A stretch of 43,956 nt of DNA from Zemynaea arenosa (GCF_004614185.1 NZ_SPVF01000226.1:1-43956), one strand, 5' to 3'. Positions 34,409 to 42,432 are shown, counted from the stretch's first letter. Program-made: numbers and translations. The notes: generated from the sequence alone by a model not told the origin.

Positions 34409-37195
34409 ATGCTCACACATTCCACCATGGCGCGCGCCGTCGCGCTCGCGCTGGCCATCCTGGCCGCTGGCACAGCCGCGGCGCAGGACAGTGCGGCCGC
34501 ACCGGCGGCCCCCATCCAGCGGGTCGAGATCACCGGCTCGAGCATCAAGCGGGCGGAGGCCGAAACGGCATCGCCCGTGCAGGTGATCACCCGCGACGAC
34601 CTGGCCAAATCCGGCAAGGCGACCGTCGCCGAATATCTGCAGACCCTGACCTCGGACGGCGCCGGCTCGCTGCCGACCGGGTTCGTCAACGGGTTCGCCG
34701 CCGGCTCCACGGCCATTTCCCTGCGCGGGCTGGGCGCCACCTCCACCCTGGTGCTGCTCAACGGCCGCCGCATGGCGCCGTTCGCGCGCGCCGACGACGG
34801 CCAGAAGACCTTCACCGACCTGTCCACCGTGCCCATGGAAGCGGTGGACCGCATCGAGGTGCTGAAGGACGGCGCTTCCGCCACCTACGGCGCGGACGCC
34901 ATCGCGGGCGTGGTCAATATCATCCTGCGCAAGGACATGAACGGCACCATCGTCAAGGCCACGGCGGGCACCAGCACCGGCTATCACGACAACAACCAGG
35001 CACGCGCCGCGCTGACCTGGGGACGCGGCGACCTGGACGCGGACGGCTACAACCTGCTGCTCAACGCAGAGGTCTACCGCAGCAACGAACTGCTCAACAA
35101 GGACCGGCGCGACCGCGCCTGGATCGGCCATGGCGACCTGCGGCCCTGGGGCTATGCGCTGGAGACCCAGTTCGCCACCGGCTTCCTCAGTTCGGGCGTG
35201 CCGGGTGCGAACGTCACCGGCGCGCTGCGCAACCCGGTCACCAACGCATATGTGTTCCTGCCCGGCTGCGCCCAGCTGTCCGAGTCGGTGCAAGCCGATC
35301 CCAAGGTGTGCGTCGCCCACCAGGACCAATGGCGCAGCATGCAGCCGCAGATCGACGGCTACAACCTGTACGCCAAGGGCACCTGGCGCGTCAACGGCGA
35401 CCTGCAGGCCTATGCGGAAGCGAGCTACTCGAAACGCGACACCTCGTCCCAGCTGGCGCCGCCGACCATCACGCCGACCGTGTCGTTTCCGCCGAATGCC
35501 GCCTATCCGCAAGGCCTGATCCCGTACGGCTCGGGCAGCACGGCGATCCTGATGGCGGCCCAGCATCCGCAAAACCCGTTCGGCGCGGCGGTGCGCGTCC
35601 GCTACGGCGCCTGGGACGTGGGACCCAACCTGCGCGAGGCCAATAATGAATTCAGCCGCGTGATCGTGGGCCTGAAGGGGCAGGTGGCCGGCTGGGACAT
35701 CGATGCGGGCCTGCTGCACTCGCAGTCCGAGCTGGAGCTGGCCGCGCTGGCCCTGAACATGGGCGTGCTGAAGGCCGCTCTCGGCGACCCGTCCAGCTCG
35801 TTCTTCCCCTACTACATCGGGGCGGAAGCCAAGAAGAACCCGGCGTCGCTGTACGCGGCCCTGGCCGGCACCGTGCGCTCCCACTCGACCACCAGGCTCG
35901 ATAGCATCGACGCCAAGGCGTCGCGCGAACTGCTGCGTCTCCCCGGCGGCATGCTGGGGCTGGCGGTGGGTGTCGAGCACCGCGAGGAGAAGGTGGACAA
36001 CCCGTCCTTCCCCGGTTCGGAAAACGGCAGCATCAACCAGAACTACGTGGCGGCCAAGGGGAGCCAGGAGATCACCGCCGTGTATGCGGAAGTGGCCGCC
36101 CCGGTCCTGCCGGCGCTGGAGCTGTCCGCCGCCGTGCGCTATGACCGCTATAACGCCTTCACCTCCACCACGCCCAAGGCCGGGATCAAATGGACGCCTC
36201 TGAAAACGCTGGCGCTGCGCGGCACCTACTCGGAAGGCTTCCGTGCGCCCGGCCCGGCCGAATCAGGCAAGGAGTCCCAGTCGACCGGCACCGCCACCGC
36301 CACCGATCCGGTCCGCTGCCCGAACGGCACGCCGCTGCCGGGCGCCTCGGCGGCCGACTGCCAGGCCTCCATCACCGCGATCAAGGTCGGCGATCCCAAC
36401 CTCAAGCCGGAGACCTCGCGCGGCGTCACGCTCGGCATTGTGTGGGATCCGTTCGAGGGCACCTCCCTCGCGCTGGACGGCTGGCGCATCCGCCGCGAGA
36501 ATGAGATCAACCCGCTGCCGTACAACGAAGCGGCCGCCTTGCCCACCGCCATCCGTTCGGACAACAACCTGAAGGATGCGCACGGCGTGGTGATCCCGAA
36601 CACCGGCACCCTGCTGCTCACCTACGCTCCGTACCGCAACTCGAGCTACACCGAGATCAAGGGCGTGGACCTGGACCTGAAGAAGCGCCTGCAGCTGGGC
36701 GCCGCCGGGCGCCTGACGCTGAACCTGACCTGGACCCACATCGCGTCCTGGCTGCGGGCCGAGTCGGCGACCGTCAAGTACCAGTACGCAGGCACGCACG
36801 GCAACTGCGACACCTCCAACTGCGCCGGAACGCCCAAGGACAAGGGCAGCCTCACCGCCGCCTGGGACCGCGACGGCTGGAACGTCAGTGCGACCGCCAA
36901 CTACCGGGCCGACATGCAGAACGTCCTGTATGCGGGCGCCCGCTGCGCCTCGGCGTTCGCGGACAAGAGCCCGGCGCCGAATGCGGACTGCCGCCTGGCC
37001 TCGTTCACCACGGTGGACCTGTCGGTGCGCTACAACTTGTCGCGCCAGCTGCAGCTGTTCGGCTCCGTCAGCAACCTGTTCGACAAGATCGCACCGCTGG
37101 ATCCGCTCACTTACGGTGGCATGAGCTACAACCCGATGGACGCCAGCGGTGCGATCGGGCGGTATCTGAAAGTGGGTGCGCGCTACAGCTTCTGA
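34409..37195 (+). CDS. TonB-dependent receptor, large type
   Basis: The ATG at 34409 (preceded by AGGGAG) starts a signal peptide (MLTHSTMARAVALALAILAAGTAAAQ). The 928-residue protein has VEITGSSIKRAEAETASPVQVITRDDLAKSG, a plug with LNGRRMAPFARADDG and VEVLKDGASATYGADAIAGVVNIIL, and a long barrel that ends in a terminal aromatic (RYSF). Large extracellular loops carry several Cys pairs (CAQLSESVQADPKVC, CDTSNC, CASAFADKSPAPNADC), which suggest disulfide-bonded ligand-gating loops. The type is common for plant- or peptide-derived and polysaccharide substrates in proteobacteria. A lipoprotein hydrolase gene follows, 25 bases on. Confidence 0.92.
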   Translation: MLTHSTMARAVALALAILAAGTAAAQDSAAAPAAPIQRVEITGSSIKRAEAETASPVQVITRDDLAKSGKATVAEYLQTLTSDGAGSLPTGFVNGFAAGSTAISLRGLGATSTLVLLNGRRMAPFARADDGQKTFTDLSTVPMEAVDRIEVLKDGASATYGADAIAGVVNIILRKDMNGTIVKATAGTSTGYHDNNQARAALTWGRGDLDADGYNLLLNAEVYRSNELLNKDRRDRAWIGHGDLRPWGYALETQFATGFLSSGVPGANVTGALRNPVTNAYVFLPGCAQLSESVQADPKVCVAHQDQWRSMQPQIDGYNLYAKGTWRVNGDLQAYAEASYSKRDTSSQLAPPTITPTVSFPPNAAYPQGLIPYGSGSTAILMAAQHPQNPFGAAVRVRYGAWDVGPNLREANNEFSRVIVGLKGQVAGWDIDAGLLHSQSELELAALALNMGVLKAALGDPSSSFFPYYIGAEAKKNPASLYAALAGTVRSHSTTRLDSIDAKASRELLRLPGGMLGLAVGVEHREEKVDNPSFPGSENGSINQNYVAAKGSQEITAVYAEVAAPVLPALELSAAVRYDRYNAFTSTTPKAGIKWTPLKTLALRGTYSEGFRAPGPAESGKESQSTGTATATDPVRCPNGTPLPGASAADCQASITAIKVGDPNLKPETSRGVTLGIVWDPFEGTSLALDGWRIRRENEINPLPYNEAAALPTAIRSDNNLKDAHGVVIPNTGTLLLTYAPYRNSSYTEIKGVDLDLKKRLQLGAAGRLTLNLTWTHIASWLRAESATVKYQYAGTHGNCDTSNCAGTPKDKGSLTAAWDRDGWNVSATANYRADMQNVLYAGARCASAFADKSPAPNADCRLASFTTVDLSVRYNLSRQLQLFGSVSNLFDKIAPLDPLTYGGMSYNPMDASGAIGRYLKVGARYSF

Positions 37196-37220
37196 TGGAC
37201 GACCGTATGAGGACAGACAT

Positions 37221-38303
37221 ATGAGGAGGGCCGGGCGCGCGGGCGCGGTGCCGGCGCTGGCTGTGGCTTTCGTCCTCATCGCCGGCTGTGCGTGGCGGCT
37301 CGCGGCCGATCCGCCCGCTGGGCCGTGGGCGGTCGAGCGCAGCTGGCGCCTGCGCGTCAATGGCGTCCCCGAGCAGGTCTGGCTGCGCGGGCGGCGGGCG
37401 GAGCTGCCACTGCTGCTGGTGCTGCACGGTGGCCCGGGGACCAGCGAGATGGCGCTGTTCCGCCATTTCACCCCCGGGCTGGAGGAGGCTTTCCTGGTGG
37501 CGCACTGGGATCAGCCGGGGACCGGCCGGTCCTACGTCTCCGAGGCGTTCGCGCGCCCGCTCACCATGGAGGCCGTGCTGGCCGATCTGCACCTGGTGGT
37601 CACGCATTTGCTGCGCGCCACCGGCCGCACCCGATTGGTCTTGCTCGGCCATTCATGGGGATCGGCGCTGGCCTTCCAGTACGCGCAGCGCCACCCCGAA
37701 ACGGTGGCGCTGGTGGCGGGGACCGGGCAGGTGGCCGACATGCGGGCCGGCGAACGCCTGTCCTGGGAGTACGCGCGGGCGCAGGCCGCGCAGCGGCGCG
37801 CCACGGTGGCGCAGCGCAACCTGGGCGGCATCGGCCCGCCGCCGCACACCGTGGAGCGCATGCTGGTCGCACGCCATTGGGTCGAGCGTTTCGGCGGCAC
37901 CTTCGCCAACGGGATGTCGACCGGGGACCTGGTGTGGGGCGCGCTGCGGCGGCCCGAAACCAGCCTGCTGGATCTGTGGCGCTTCGGCGCAGGCAACCGC
38001 CGTTCCCTGGCGGCTCTGTGGCCGGCGTTCGCGCAGCTGGACCTGCGCCAGAGCGTCCCAGGGCTGGAGGTGCCGGTCCTCCTCCTGCTCGGCCGGGCCG
38101 ACCAGGTGACCCCGGCGCCACTGGCGGCGGCCTACCTGGAGCAGCTGCGCGCACCGGGCAAGCGCCTGGTGTGGTTCGAGCGCGCGGCCCACAATGTGCC
38201 GTTCGAGCAGCCGCGGGAGTTCGTCGATGCCCTGCGCGCCGGCTACGCCGCGCTGGTGTGGCAGCCGGCCCACGGCGGCCCGGCCGGCGCGGCGGGCCTT
38301 TAG
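37221..38303 (+). CDS. Lipoprotein alpha/beta hydrolase, proline-iminopeptidase-like
   Basis: The ATG at 37221 follows GAGGA and starts a lipoprotein signal (LAVAFVLIAGCAW). The 360-residue protein is an alpha/beta hydrolase: LVLHGGPGTSE gives the oxyanion hole, GHSWGSALAFQYAQRHPE the nucleophile Ser, LLLGRADQVTP the acid Asp and AAHNVPFEQP the His. The HGGPG motif is that of proline iminopeptidases and close relatives. Anchored in the envelope and co-transcribed with the receptor, it might process a peptide or ester ligand before or after uptake. The stop TAG is part of the first response-regulator box of the next promoter. Confidence 0.87.
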   Translation: MRRAGRAGAVPALAVAFVLIAGCAWRLAADPPAGPWAVERSWRLRVNGVPEQVWLRGRRAELPLLLVLHGGPGTSEMALFRHFTPGLEEAFLVAHWDQPGTGRSYVSEAFARPLTMEAVLADLHLVVTHLLRATGRTRLVLLGHSWGSALAFQYAQRHPETVALVAGTGQVADMRAGERLSWEYARAQAAQRRATVAQRNLGGIGPPPHTVERMLVARHWVERFGGTFANGMSTGDLVWGALRRPETSLLDLWRFGAGNRRSLAALWPAFAQLDLRQSVPGLEVPVLLLLGRADQVTPAPLAAAYLEQLRAPGKRLVWFERAAHNVPFEQPREFVDALRAGYAALVWQPAHGGPAGAAGL

Positions 38304-38330
38304 CAATCCTTTAGAGACTGGGGTTATGAT
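38297..38330 (+). promoter_or_regulatory. Response-regulator boxes with -10 in front of a non-coding leader
   Basis: CCTTTAG occurs at 38297-38303 and 38308-38314, an exact 11-bp step. After 10 bases comes TATGAT (38325-38330), a near-consensus -10. Transcription would start near 38337, over 150 bases before the response-regulator gene. Confidence 0.65.
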
Positions 38331-38336
38331 CGGAAA

Positions 38337-38430
38337 AAGACGCCCGCCCCGGAATCCGGGCCGGGCGTGAATCACGCGATGGAATGCTGGACCCGGACGG
38401 CCGGGATCCAGCAGCGCCAGTATCGGGCAG
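38337..38430 (+). ncRNA. Candidate non-coding RNA or leader with two hairpins
   Basis: Hairpin 1 (38340-38368): a 13-bp stem with one mismatch around AAT. Hairpin 2 (38385-38413): TGCTGGA-CCCGG pairs with CCGGG-A-TCCAGCA around ACGG. No real reading frame starts here; the ATG at 38327 lies within the -10. Hairpin 1 is followed by CTTTTTCC only on the opposite strand, so it would terminate an antisense transcript. No rightward T-run is seen. Confidence 0.35.
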
Positions 38431-38434
38431 TTGT

Positions 38435-38473
38435 CTCAAGATTGGCTCAAGGGCAGCTTGCGATACGCTCAAG
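38435..38473 (+). promoter_or_regulatory. Autoregulatory boxes of the two-component operon
   Basis: CTCAAG at 38435, 38446 and 38468, with a degenerate CTTGCG at 38457, all in 11-bp register. GATACG (38462-38467), ten bases after the second copy, is the probable -10. The GTG start of the regulator is 26 bases further on. Confidence 0.6.
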
Positions 38474-38493
38474 GCGCGTGGAGGGAGAGCAGG

Positions 38494-39147
38494 GTGCGTT
38501 TGTGTTTGATTGAAGACGATCTCGAACTGGGCCAGGCACTGCACGCGGCCCTCAACGATGCGCATGAAACGGTCTGGGTGCGCCGCGCCGCTGACGGGGA
38601 GCGCTTGCTGATCGCCGAGTCGTTCGATGTGGCGATCCTGGACCTGGGCCTGATCGATGGCGACGGCCTCGAACTGCTGGCGCGGCTGCGCGCGCAGGAA
38701 CTGGACATGCCGGTGGTGGTGATCACCGCGCGCGAGGCGCTCGAGGTGCGCCTGCGCGGCCTGAACCTGGGCGCCGACGATTTCCTGGTCAAGCCGTTTG
38801 CCACCAGCGAGCTGCTGGCGCGGGTGCGCGCCGTGGCCCGGCGCGCCAATGGCTGGAGCCACGGCCGCGAAAGCGTCTGGACGGTGCGCGAGCTGACCCT
38901 GGACGAGGGCCGCATGCTGGTGCGGCGCGACCAGGCCCCGCTGGCCCTGTCCCCCACCGAATTCGCCCTGCTGCGCGCCCTGATGCGGCGCGCCAACCGG
39001 GTGCTGACGCGCCGCCAGCTGGAGAGCTGGGCCCTGCCCAACAGCGACGCCCAGGCGCTCGACGTGCACATGTCCAATCTGCGCAAGAAGATCGGCGGCG
39101 ACTATATCCGCACGATCCGGGGCGTCGGCTATGTGATGGAGAAATGA
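38494..39147 (+). CDS. OmpR-family response regulator, QseB/PmrA type
   Basis: The GTG at 38494 follows GGGAGAGC (ribosome-binding site GGGAG). The 217-residue protein has a receiver domain with Asp8 and Asp9 in LIEDD, phosphorylated Asp50 in AILDLGL, Thr in VVVITARE and Lys100 in LVKPF. The C-terminal winged helix has LSPTEFALLRALMRRANRVLTR and the wing VDVHMSNLRKKIGGDYIRTIRGVGYVM. LNLGADDFLVKPF and ARRANG at the domain linker closely resemble QseB and PmrA, whose proteins bind CTTAA-N6-CTTAA boxes. Its 3' end overlaps the kinase start (ATGA). Confidence 0.93.
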   Translation: MRLCLIEDDLELGQALHAALNDAHETVWVRRAADGERLLIAESFDVAILDLGLIDGDGLELLARLRAQELDMPVVVITAREALEVRLRGLNLGADDFLVKPFATSELLARVRAVARRANGWSHGRESVWTVRELTLDEGRMLVRRDQAPLALSPTEFALLRALMRRANRVLTRRQLESWALPNSDAQALDVHMSNLRKKIGGDYIRTIRGVGYVMEK

Positions 39148-40637
39148 CCCGCATGGCCGCGCCCCCGTCCGCCCCGCCCAACCGCTCCCTGAGCCTGCGG
39201 CTGTTCGGCTGCTTCGCCGCCGTGATGGTTCTCCTGTGGATCATCATGCTGGCCGGGATGCTGCTCGAAGCGGCGGGCGTGAACCGCGACCGCCAGGAGC
39301 GCGAGCTGGGCGTGTTCGCGCGCATGTCCCTGCACGCCTTGGCGGATCACGCCGGCGGGCCCGGCCTGGCCGAACGGGCCCGCCGCTTCATGGCGCTGGA
39401 AGACGAGATGCGCAATGTGTACTACGCGGACTGCATCGGCCCGGTGACCATGCAGGTCTGGCGCGGCGCCACGCTGGTGTATGACCACGGCGGCCTGCCG
39501 GGCGCGCGGCCGGCGGGCGGCCTGGCGCGTCTCGAGCACGGCGGCACCTCGTGGCTGACCGCCAGCGCGACCGACCCGCGGAGCGGCCTCACCGTGCGGG
39601 TCGGAACCGAGGAAACGCTCGGCTTCCTGCTGCGGAAAACCAACTGGAGCTTTATGTTCCTGCCGCATGTCCTGAGCATGCCGCTGAACCTCATTCCGCT
39701 GTGGTTCGTGGTGCGCCGCGGGTTGCGCCCGATCCGCGAGATCATCGGCGAGCTGCGCGGGCGCGACAGTGCCGACCTGTCCCCGCTGGCCACGCCGCCC
39801 TACCGCGAGCTGCAGCCGCTGACCGGCGCGATCAACACCCTGATGGAGCGGCTGGACGAGCGCATCAGCCGCGAACGCGATCTGCTGGCCGACGCGGCGC
39901 ATGAGCTGAAGACACCGATGGCCATCATCCAGGCCAACGCGGATAACCTCCTGGCCGCGCGCGGGGCCGCGCAACAGGCCCGCGCGCACGCAGGGCTGGA
40001 GCAGGGTGTCCGCCGCGGCGCCCATGCGGTGCACCAGCTGCTGGCGTATGCGCGCTCGGGCGCCCATGCCGCCGATCTGCGCCAGGTGCCGCTCGACCTG
40101 GGCGAGCTGCTGCTGGACCGGGTGGCCTGTTTCGCCACCGTGGGGCTGGCGCGCGGCATCGACATGGAGCTCGACTGCCAGCCCGGCGTGACGCTGCCGC
40201 TGCATCGGGAGAGCATGGCGGCGGTGATCGACAACATCCTCGACAACGCCATGAAGTACGCTCCGGACGGATCGCGCGTACGCGTCACCCTGGCCGCCAA
40301 CGCGGAAGGGACCACGCTGGAAGTGTCGGACCAGGGGCCCGGCATCGCACCGGAGCTGCGCGCCAAGGTGTTCGAGCGGTTCTACCGGATCCCGGGCAGC
40401 ACGGCCTCGGGCAGTGGCCTTGGCCTGCCGATCGCGCGCCGTGCGCTGCTGCACAACGGCGGCACCATCGCGCTGAATGACGCCCACGGCGGTGGCTTGC
40501 GCGTCGTAATCGCGCTGCCGCCCCCCTCCGCGCCGCCCACCGCGGCGCTCAGTGCCGCGCCGGAGCTGCTTCCGGAGCCTGCGCCGCGCGCCGTGCCAGC
40601 AATGCCAGAACCATCCCCACACACAGCATGTGGCTGA
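39144..40637 (+). CDS. Sensor histidine kinase, QseC/PmrB type
   Basis: The 497-residue protein has helix 1 (LRLFGCFAAVMVLLWIIMLAGML), a periplasmic sensor region of about 120 residues (roughly 42-160) with no recognised domain, and helix 2 (SFMFLPHVLSMPLNLIPLWFVV). The cytoplasmic part has a HAMP-like region, the H-box DAAHELKTPMA (phosphorylated His253), the N-box DNILDNAMKYAP, and G-boxes DQGPGIA and GSGLGL. Everything needed for kinase and phosphatase activity is present. The C-terminal 35 residues are a Pro/Ala-rich tail absent from typical kinases that overlaps the 3' end of the membrane-protein gene on the other strand. Its start overlaps the regulator stop. Confidence 0.92.
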   Translation: MTRMAAPPSAPPNRSLSLRLFGCFAAVMVLLWIIMLAGMLLEAAGVNRDRQERELGVFARMSLHALADHAGGPGLAERARRFMALEDEMRNVYYADCIGPVTMQVWRGATLVYDHGGLPGARPAGGLARLEHGGTSWLTASATDPRSGLTVRVGTEETLGFLLRKTNWSFMFLPHVLSMPLNLIPLWFVVRRGLRPIREIIGELRGRDSADLSPLATPPYRELQPLTGAINTLMERLDERISRERDLLADAAHELKTPMAIIQANADNLLAARGAAQQARAHAGLEQGVRRGAHAVHQLLAYARSGAHAADLRQVPLDLGELLLDRVACFATVGLARGIDMELDCQPGVTLPLHRESMAAVIDNILDNAMKYAPDGSRVRVTLAANAEGTTLEVSDQGPGIAPELRAKVFERFYRIPGSTASGSGLGLPIARRALLHNGGTIALNDAHGGGLRVVIALPPPSAPPTAALSAAPELLPEPAPRAVPAMPEPSPHTACG

Positions 40638-41037
40638 CCACCACGGCGTAGGCCACCCACAGCGCGTTGAAACGCGGTGCGGGTGCCTGCGACAGCGGCA
40701 TCACGACGAAGTTCATCACGGCATAGATCACCAGCCCTGCCAGCGCGCCGGTGCGCAGCGGCGCGCCCAGCAGGCGGGGAAAGGCCTGCACCACCAGCGC
40801 AAAGATCGCGGCGATCACGCAGGCCATGGCGAAGTGCAGCGCGGCGCCGAGCCAGGCGGAGGCGCTGCCCCCCTGGAAGGCGGCGGGCCCTTCCAGCCCG
40901 GCCGCCACGCTTTGCAGGATGCGGGTGGGCGGGACCTCCCGGTACAGATACCAGAACACCATCGCGCTCACGATGTCGAGCACGGCGATAATGGCGCCCC
41001 AGGCGAGGGCGCGGCGGCACAGGGTGACGGCAGTCAT
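40549..41037 (-). CDS. Small membrane protein, four helices
   Basis: The 162-residue protein starts MTAVTLCRRALAWGAIIAVLDIVSAMVF and has four membrane segments. ILQSVAAGLEGPAAFQGGSASAWLGAALHFAMACVIA and IYAVMNFVVMPLSQAPAPRF form a recognisable conserved pattern (A-x-G-x-x-G-x-x-A-F-x-G-G, then LG-x-x-x-H, then MN-x-V-x-x-P-L-S) found in many uncharacterised proteobacterial proteins; the function is unknown. The ATG overlaps the stop of the SRPBCC gene (ATGA), so they are coupled. The 3' end overlaps the histidine-kinase gene by 89 bases. Confidence 0.78.
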   Translation of the reverse strand: MTAVTLCRRALAWGAIIAVLDIVSAMVFWYLYREVPPTRILQSVAAGLEGPAAFQGGSASAWLGAALHFAMACVIAAIFALVVQAFPRLLGAPLRTGALAGLVIYAVMNFVVMPLSQAPAPRFNALWVAYAVVVSHMLCVGMVLALLARRAAQAPEAAPARH

Positions 41038-41549
41038 GGGGTGGCGTCTCCGTTCATGGATACAGGTGGATGGCAGCGGCCGAGATATTCTGCCAGCCCG
41101 GCGAGTTCGCGTTGCAGATAGCGCTGGTTGAGCCGCCCGAACAGCAGCGCCGCCGCGGCCGCACATGGCCCGCGCAGCGTGATCGTGAGGCACAGCTGGC
41201 AGCCGTCCGCCGCGGGTTCGATCCAGTGCCCCGCCTGCACGGAGACGCCCAGGCCCTGGCAACTCCAGCTGAAGCCACGAAAGGGCTCGGCCTGTTCGAC
41301 CGTCCAGGTCGCGGGCAGCAGGCCGGGCTGGTGGAGCCGCACGCGCGCTCCCGTCACCAGCGTGGCCTGGTGCACCCATGCGGCGCGGGTCACGGTCGGG
41401 GTCCAGCGCGGCCAGCGTTCCACATCGCGCAGGGCCGCCCAGACTGCGGCGGGAGGTGCGGCGAGATGGCCGTGCAGTTCGTAGCTGACGCAGCGTGGCG
41501 CGCGGCTGACCAGGACCGCGGCAGCGGCCGGGAGGCGAATGGCATCCAA
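41034..41549 (-). CDS. SRPBCC (polyketide cyclase/START-like) protein
   Basis: The product carries the SRPBCC start CVSYELHGHLAAPPAAVWAALRDVERWPRWTPTVTRAAWV, followed by GARVRLHQPGLLPATWTVEQAEPFRGFSWSCQGLG and VQAGHWIEPAADGCQLCLTITLRG. This helix-grip fold forms a deep hydrophobic pocket for lipid or aromatic ligands. No ATG precedes the domain: candidate starts are TTG at 41591, 41555 or 41549. I prefer 41549 because a plausible -10 (GACAAT, 41585-41580) would place the transcript start downstream of 41591. It is first in an operon with the membrane protein. Confidence 0.75.
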   Translation of the reverse strand: MDAIRLPAAAAVLVSRAPRCVSYELHGHLAAPPAAVWAALRDVERWPRWTPTVTRAAWVHQATLVTGARVRLHQPGLLPATWTVEQAEPFRGFSWSCQGLGVSVQAGHWIEPAADGCQLCLTITLRGPCAAAAALLFGRLNQRYLQRELAGLAEYLGRCHPPVSMNGDATP

Positions 41550-41579
41550 GGGCAAAGGTCTCGAGAGTGCGATCCCGGT

Positions 41580-41623
41580 ATTGTCGCGCAAGGCCCGGCC
41601 AGGTGGCTAAAGGCCGGCTAAAG
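41580..41623 (-). promoter_or_regulatory. Leftward response-regulator boxes for the SRPBCC operon
   Basis: On the leftward strand CTTTAG occurs at 41623-41618 and 41612-41607, an 11-bp step. The -10 candidate GACAAT (41585-41580) lies 21 bases beyond, i.e. one helical step (10 + 11) further than at the other sites, with no clear third box. Confidence 0.45.
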
Positions 41624-41631
41624 CCCGGCGC

Positions 41632-41664
41632 CTTAAGCCAACCTTTAGCCAGTCTTGCGATGAT
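41632..41664 (+). promoter_or_regulatory. Rightward response-regulator boxes for the paired exported proteins
   Basis: CTTAAG (41632-41637) and CTTTAG (41643-41648) are 11 bp apart; ten bases later is GATGAT (41659-41664), the -10. The first gene starts 39 bases after the -10. Confidence 0.65.
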
Positions 41665-41703
41665 GCGCCCTGGTGTTTCCTCGAAATCTCTACCGGAGAA
41701 TGC

Positions 41704-42432
41704 ATGCGCTTTCGATTCGCGACCCCGTTGGCCGGCGCTGTCCTGGCCTCCCACCTCATTCTGTCCACCGCCGCGGCGCAGGCCCCGGTGCCGCAGCCCG
41801 GCCCGTATGCGCGCATGGTGGTGATCCAGCCGCACGCCGGCCAGGCCACCGCCTTCGAAGCCGGCTACCAGCGCCACCTCGAGTGGCACCGCGGCGCACA
41901 GGACCGCTGGACCTGGTACGGCTGGAACTTCGTGCTGGGCGACCGGCTGGGAAAATTCATGGATGGCACCTTCTTCCACGCCGCCGAGGACTTCGACGAT
42001 CCCGTGCGTCCGGCCGACGACGGCGCCGACAACGTGCGCAACGTCGAGCCCTACGCCGATTTCGAGAGCCACGGCATCTACGAGCGCCTGGCCAGCGTCA
42101 GCGCCGGCGCACCGCTGCCGGACACCGCGCCCTACCTGGCCATGACCACCTACTTCGTCGCGCCCGGTGCCGCGCCGCGCTTCGAGGAGATCCTGCGCGC
42201 GCAGGCCAGGGCCCAGCCGGCGGGATCCCGCTTCAGCTGGTACCGCATGACAGTGGGCGGCGAGGCCCCCGCGTACGTCCTGCTGCGCGCGGTACCGAGC
42301 TTCGGCGCCGCGGCGCATCTCACCGACTGGTTTGCCGGGGCCCGGCCGCCCGCGGCCACTGGCGTTGTGACGCGGGTGCGCGCGGAGCTGCTGCGCTATG
42401 CGCCCAAGATGAGCTACCATCCGGAGGGCTAA
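41704..42432 (+). CDS. Exported protein with two dimeric alpha/beta-barrel-like halves (paralogue 1)
   Basis: The ATG at 41704 is preceded by GGAG. The 242-residue protein has a signal peptide ending at AAAQAP, then GPYARMVVIQPHAGQATAFEAGYQRHLEWHRGAQDRWTWYGWNFVLGDRLGKF. A second, similar half begins APYLAMTTYFVAPGAAPRFEEILRAQ and continues FSWYRMTVGGEAPAYVLLRAVPSFGAA. The beta-helix-beta pattern with W-T/S-W-Y-x-W/M twice suggests two fused ABM/NIPSNAP-like domains, giving a monomeric alpha/beta barrel in the periplasm. No named function. It is about 60 percent alike by eye to the following gene. Confidence 0.72.
   Translation: MRFRFATPLAGAVLASHLILSTAAAQAPVPQPGPYARMVVIQPHAGQATAFEAGYQRHLEWHRGAQDRWTWYGWNFVLGDRLGKFMDGTFFHAAEDFDDPVRPADDGADNVRNVEPYADFESHGIYERLASVSAGAPLPDTAPYLAMTTYFVAPGAAPRFEEILRAQARAQPAGSRFSWYRMTVGGEAPAYVLLRAVPSFGAAAHLTDWFAGARPPAATGVVTRVRAELLRYAPKMSYHPEG

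Noticed and set aside
38327-38371. 14-codon mini-frame beginning inside TATGAT
   Set aside because: Its ATG is part of the predicted -10 element and upstream of the predicted transcript start.
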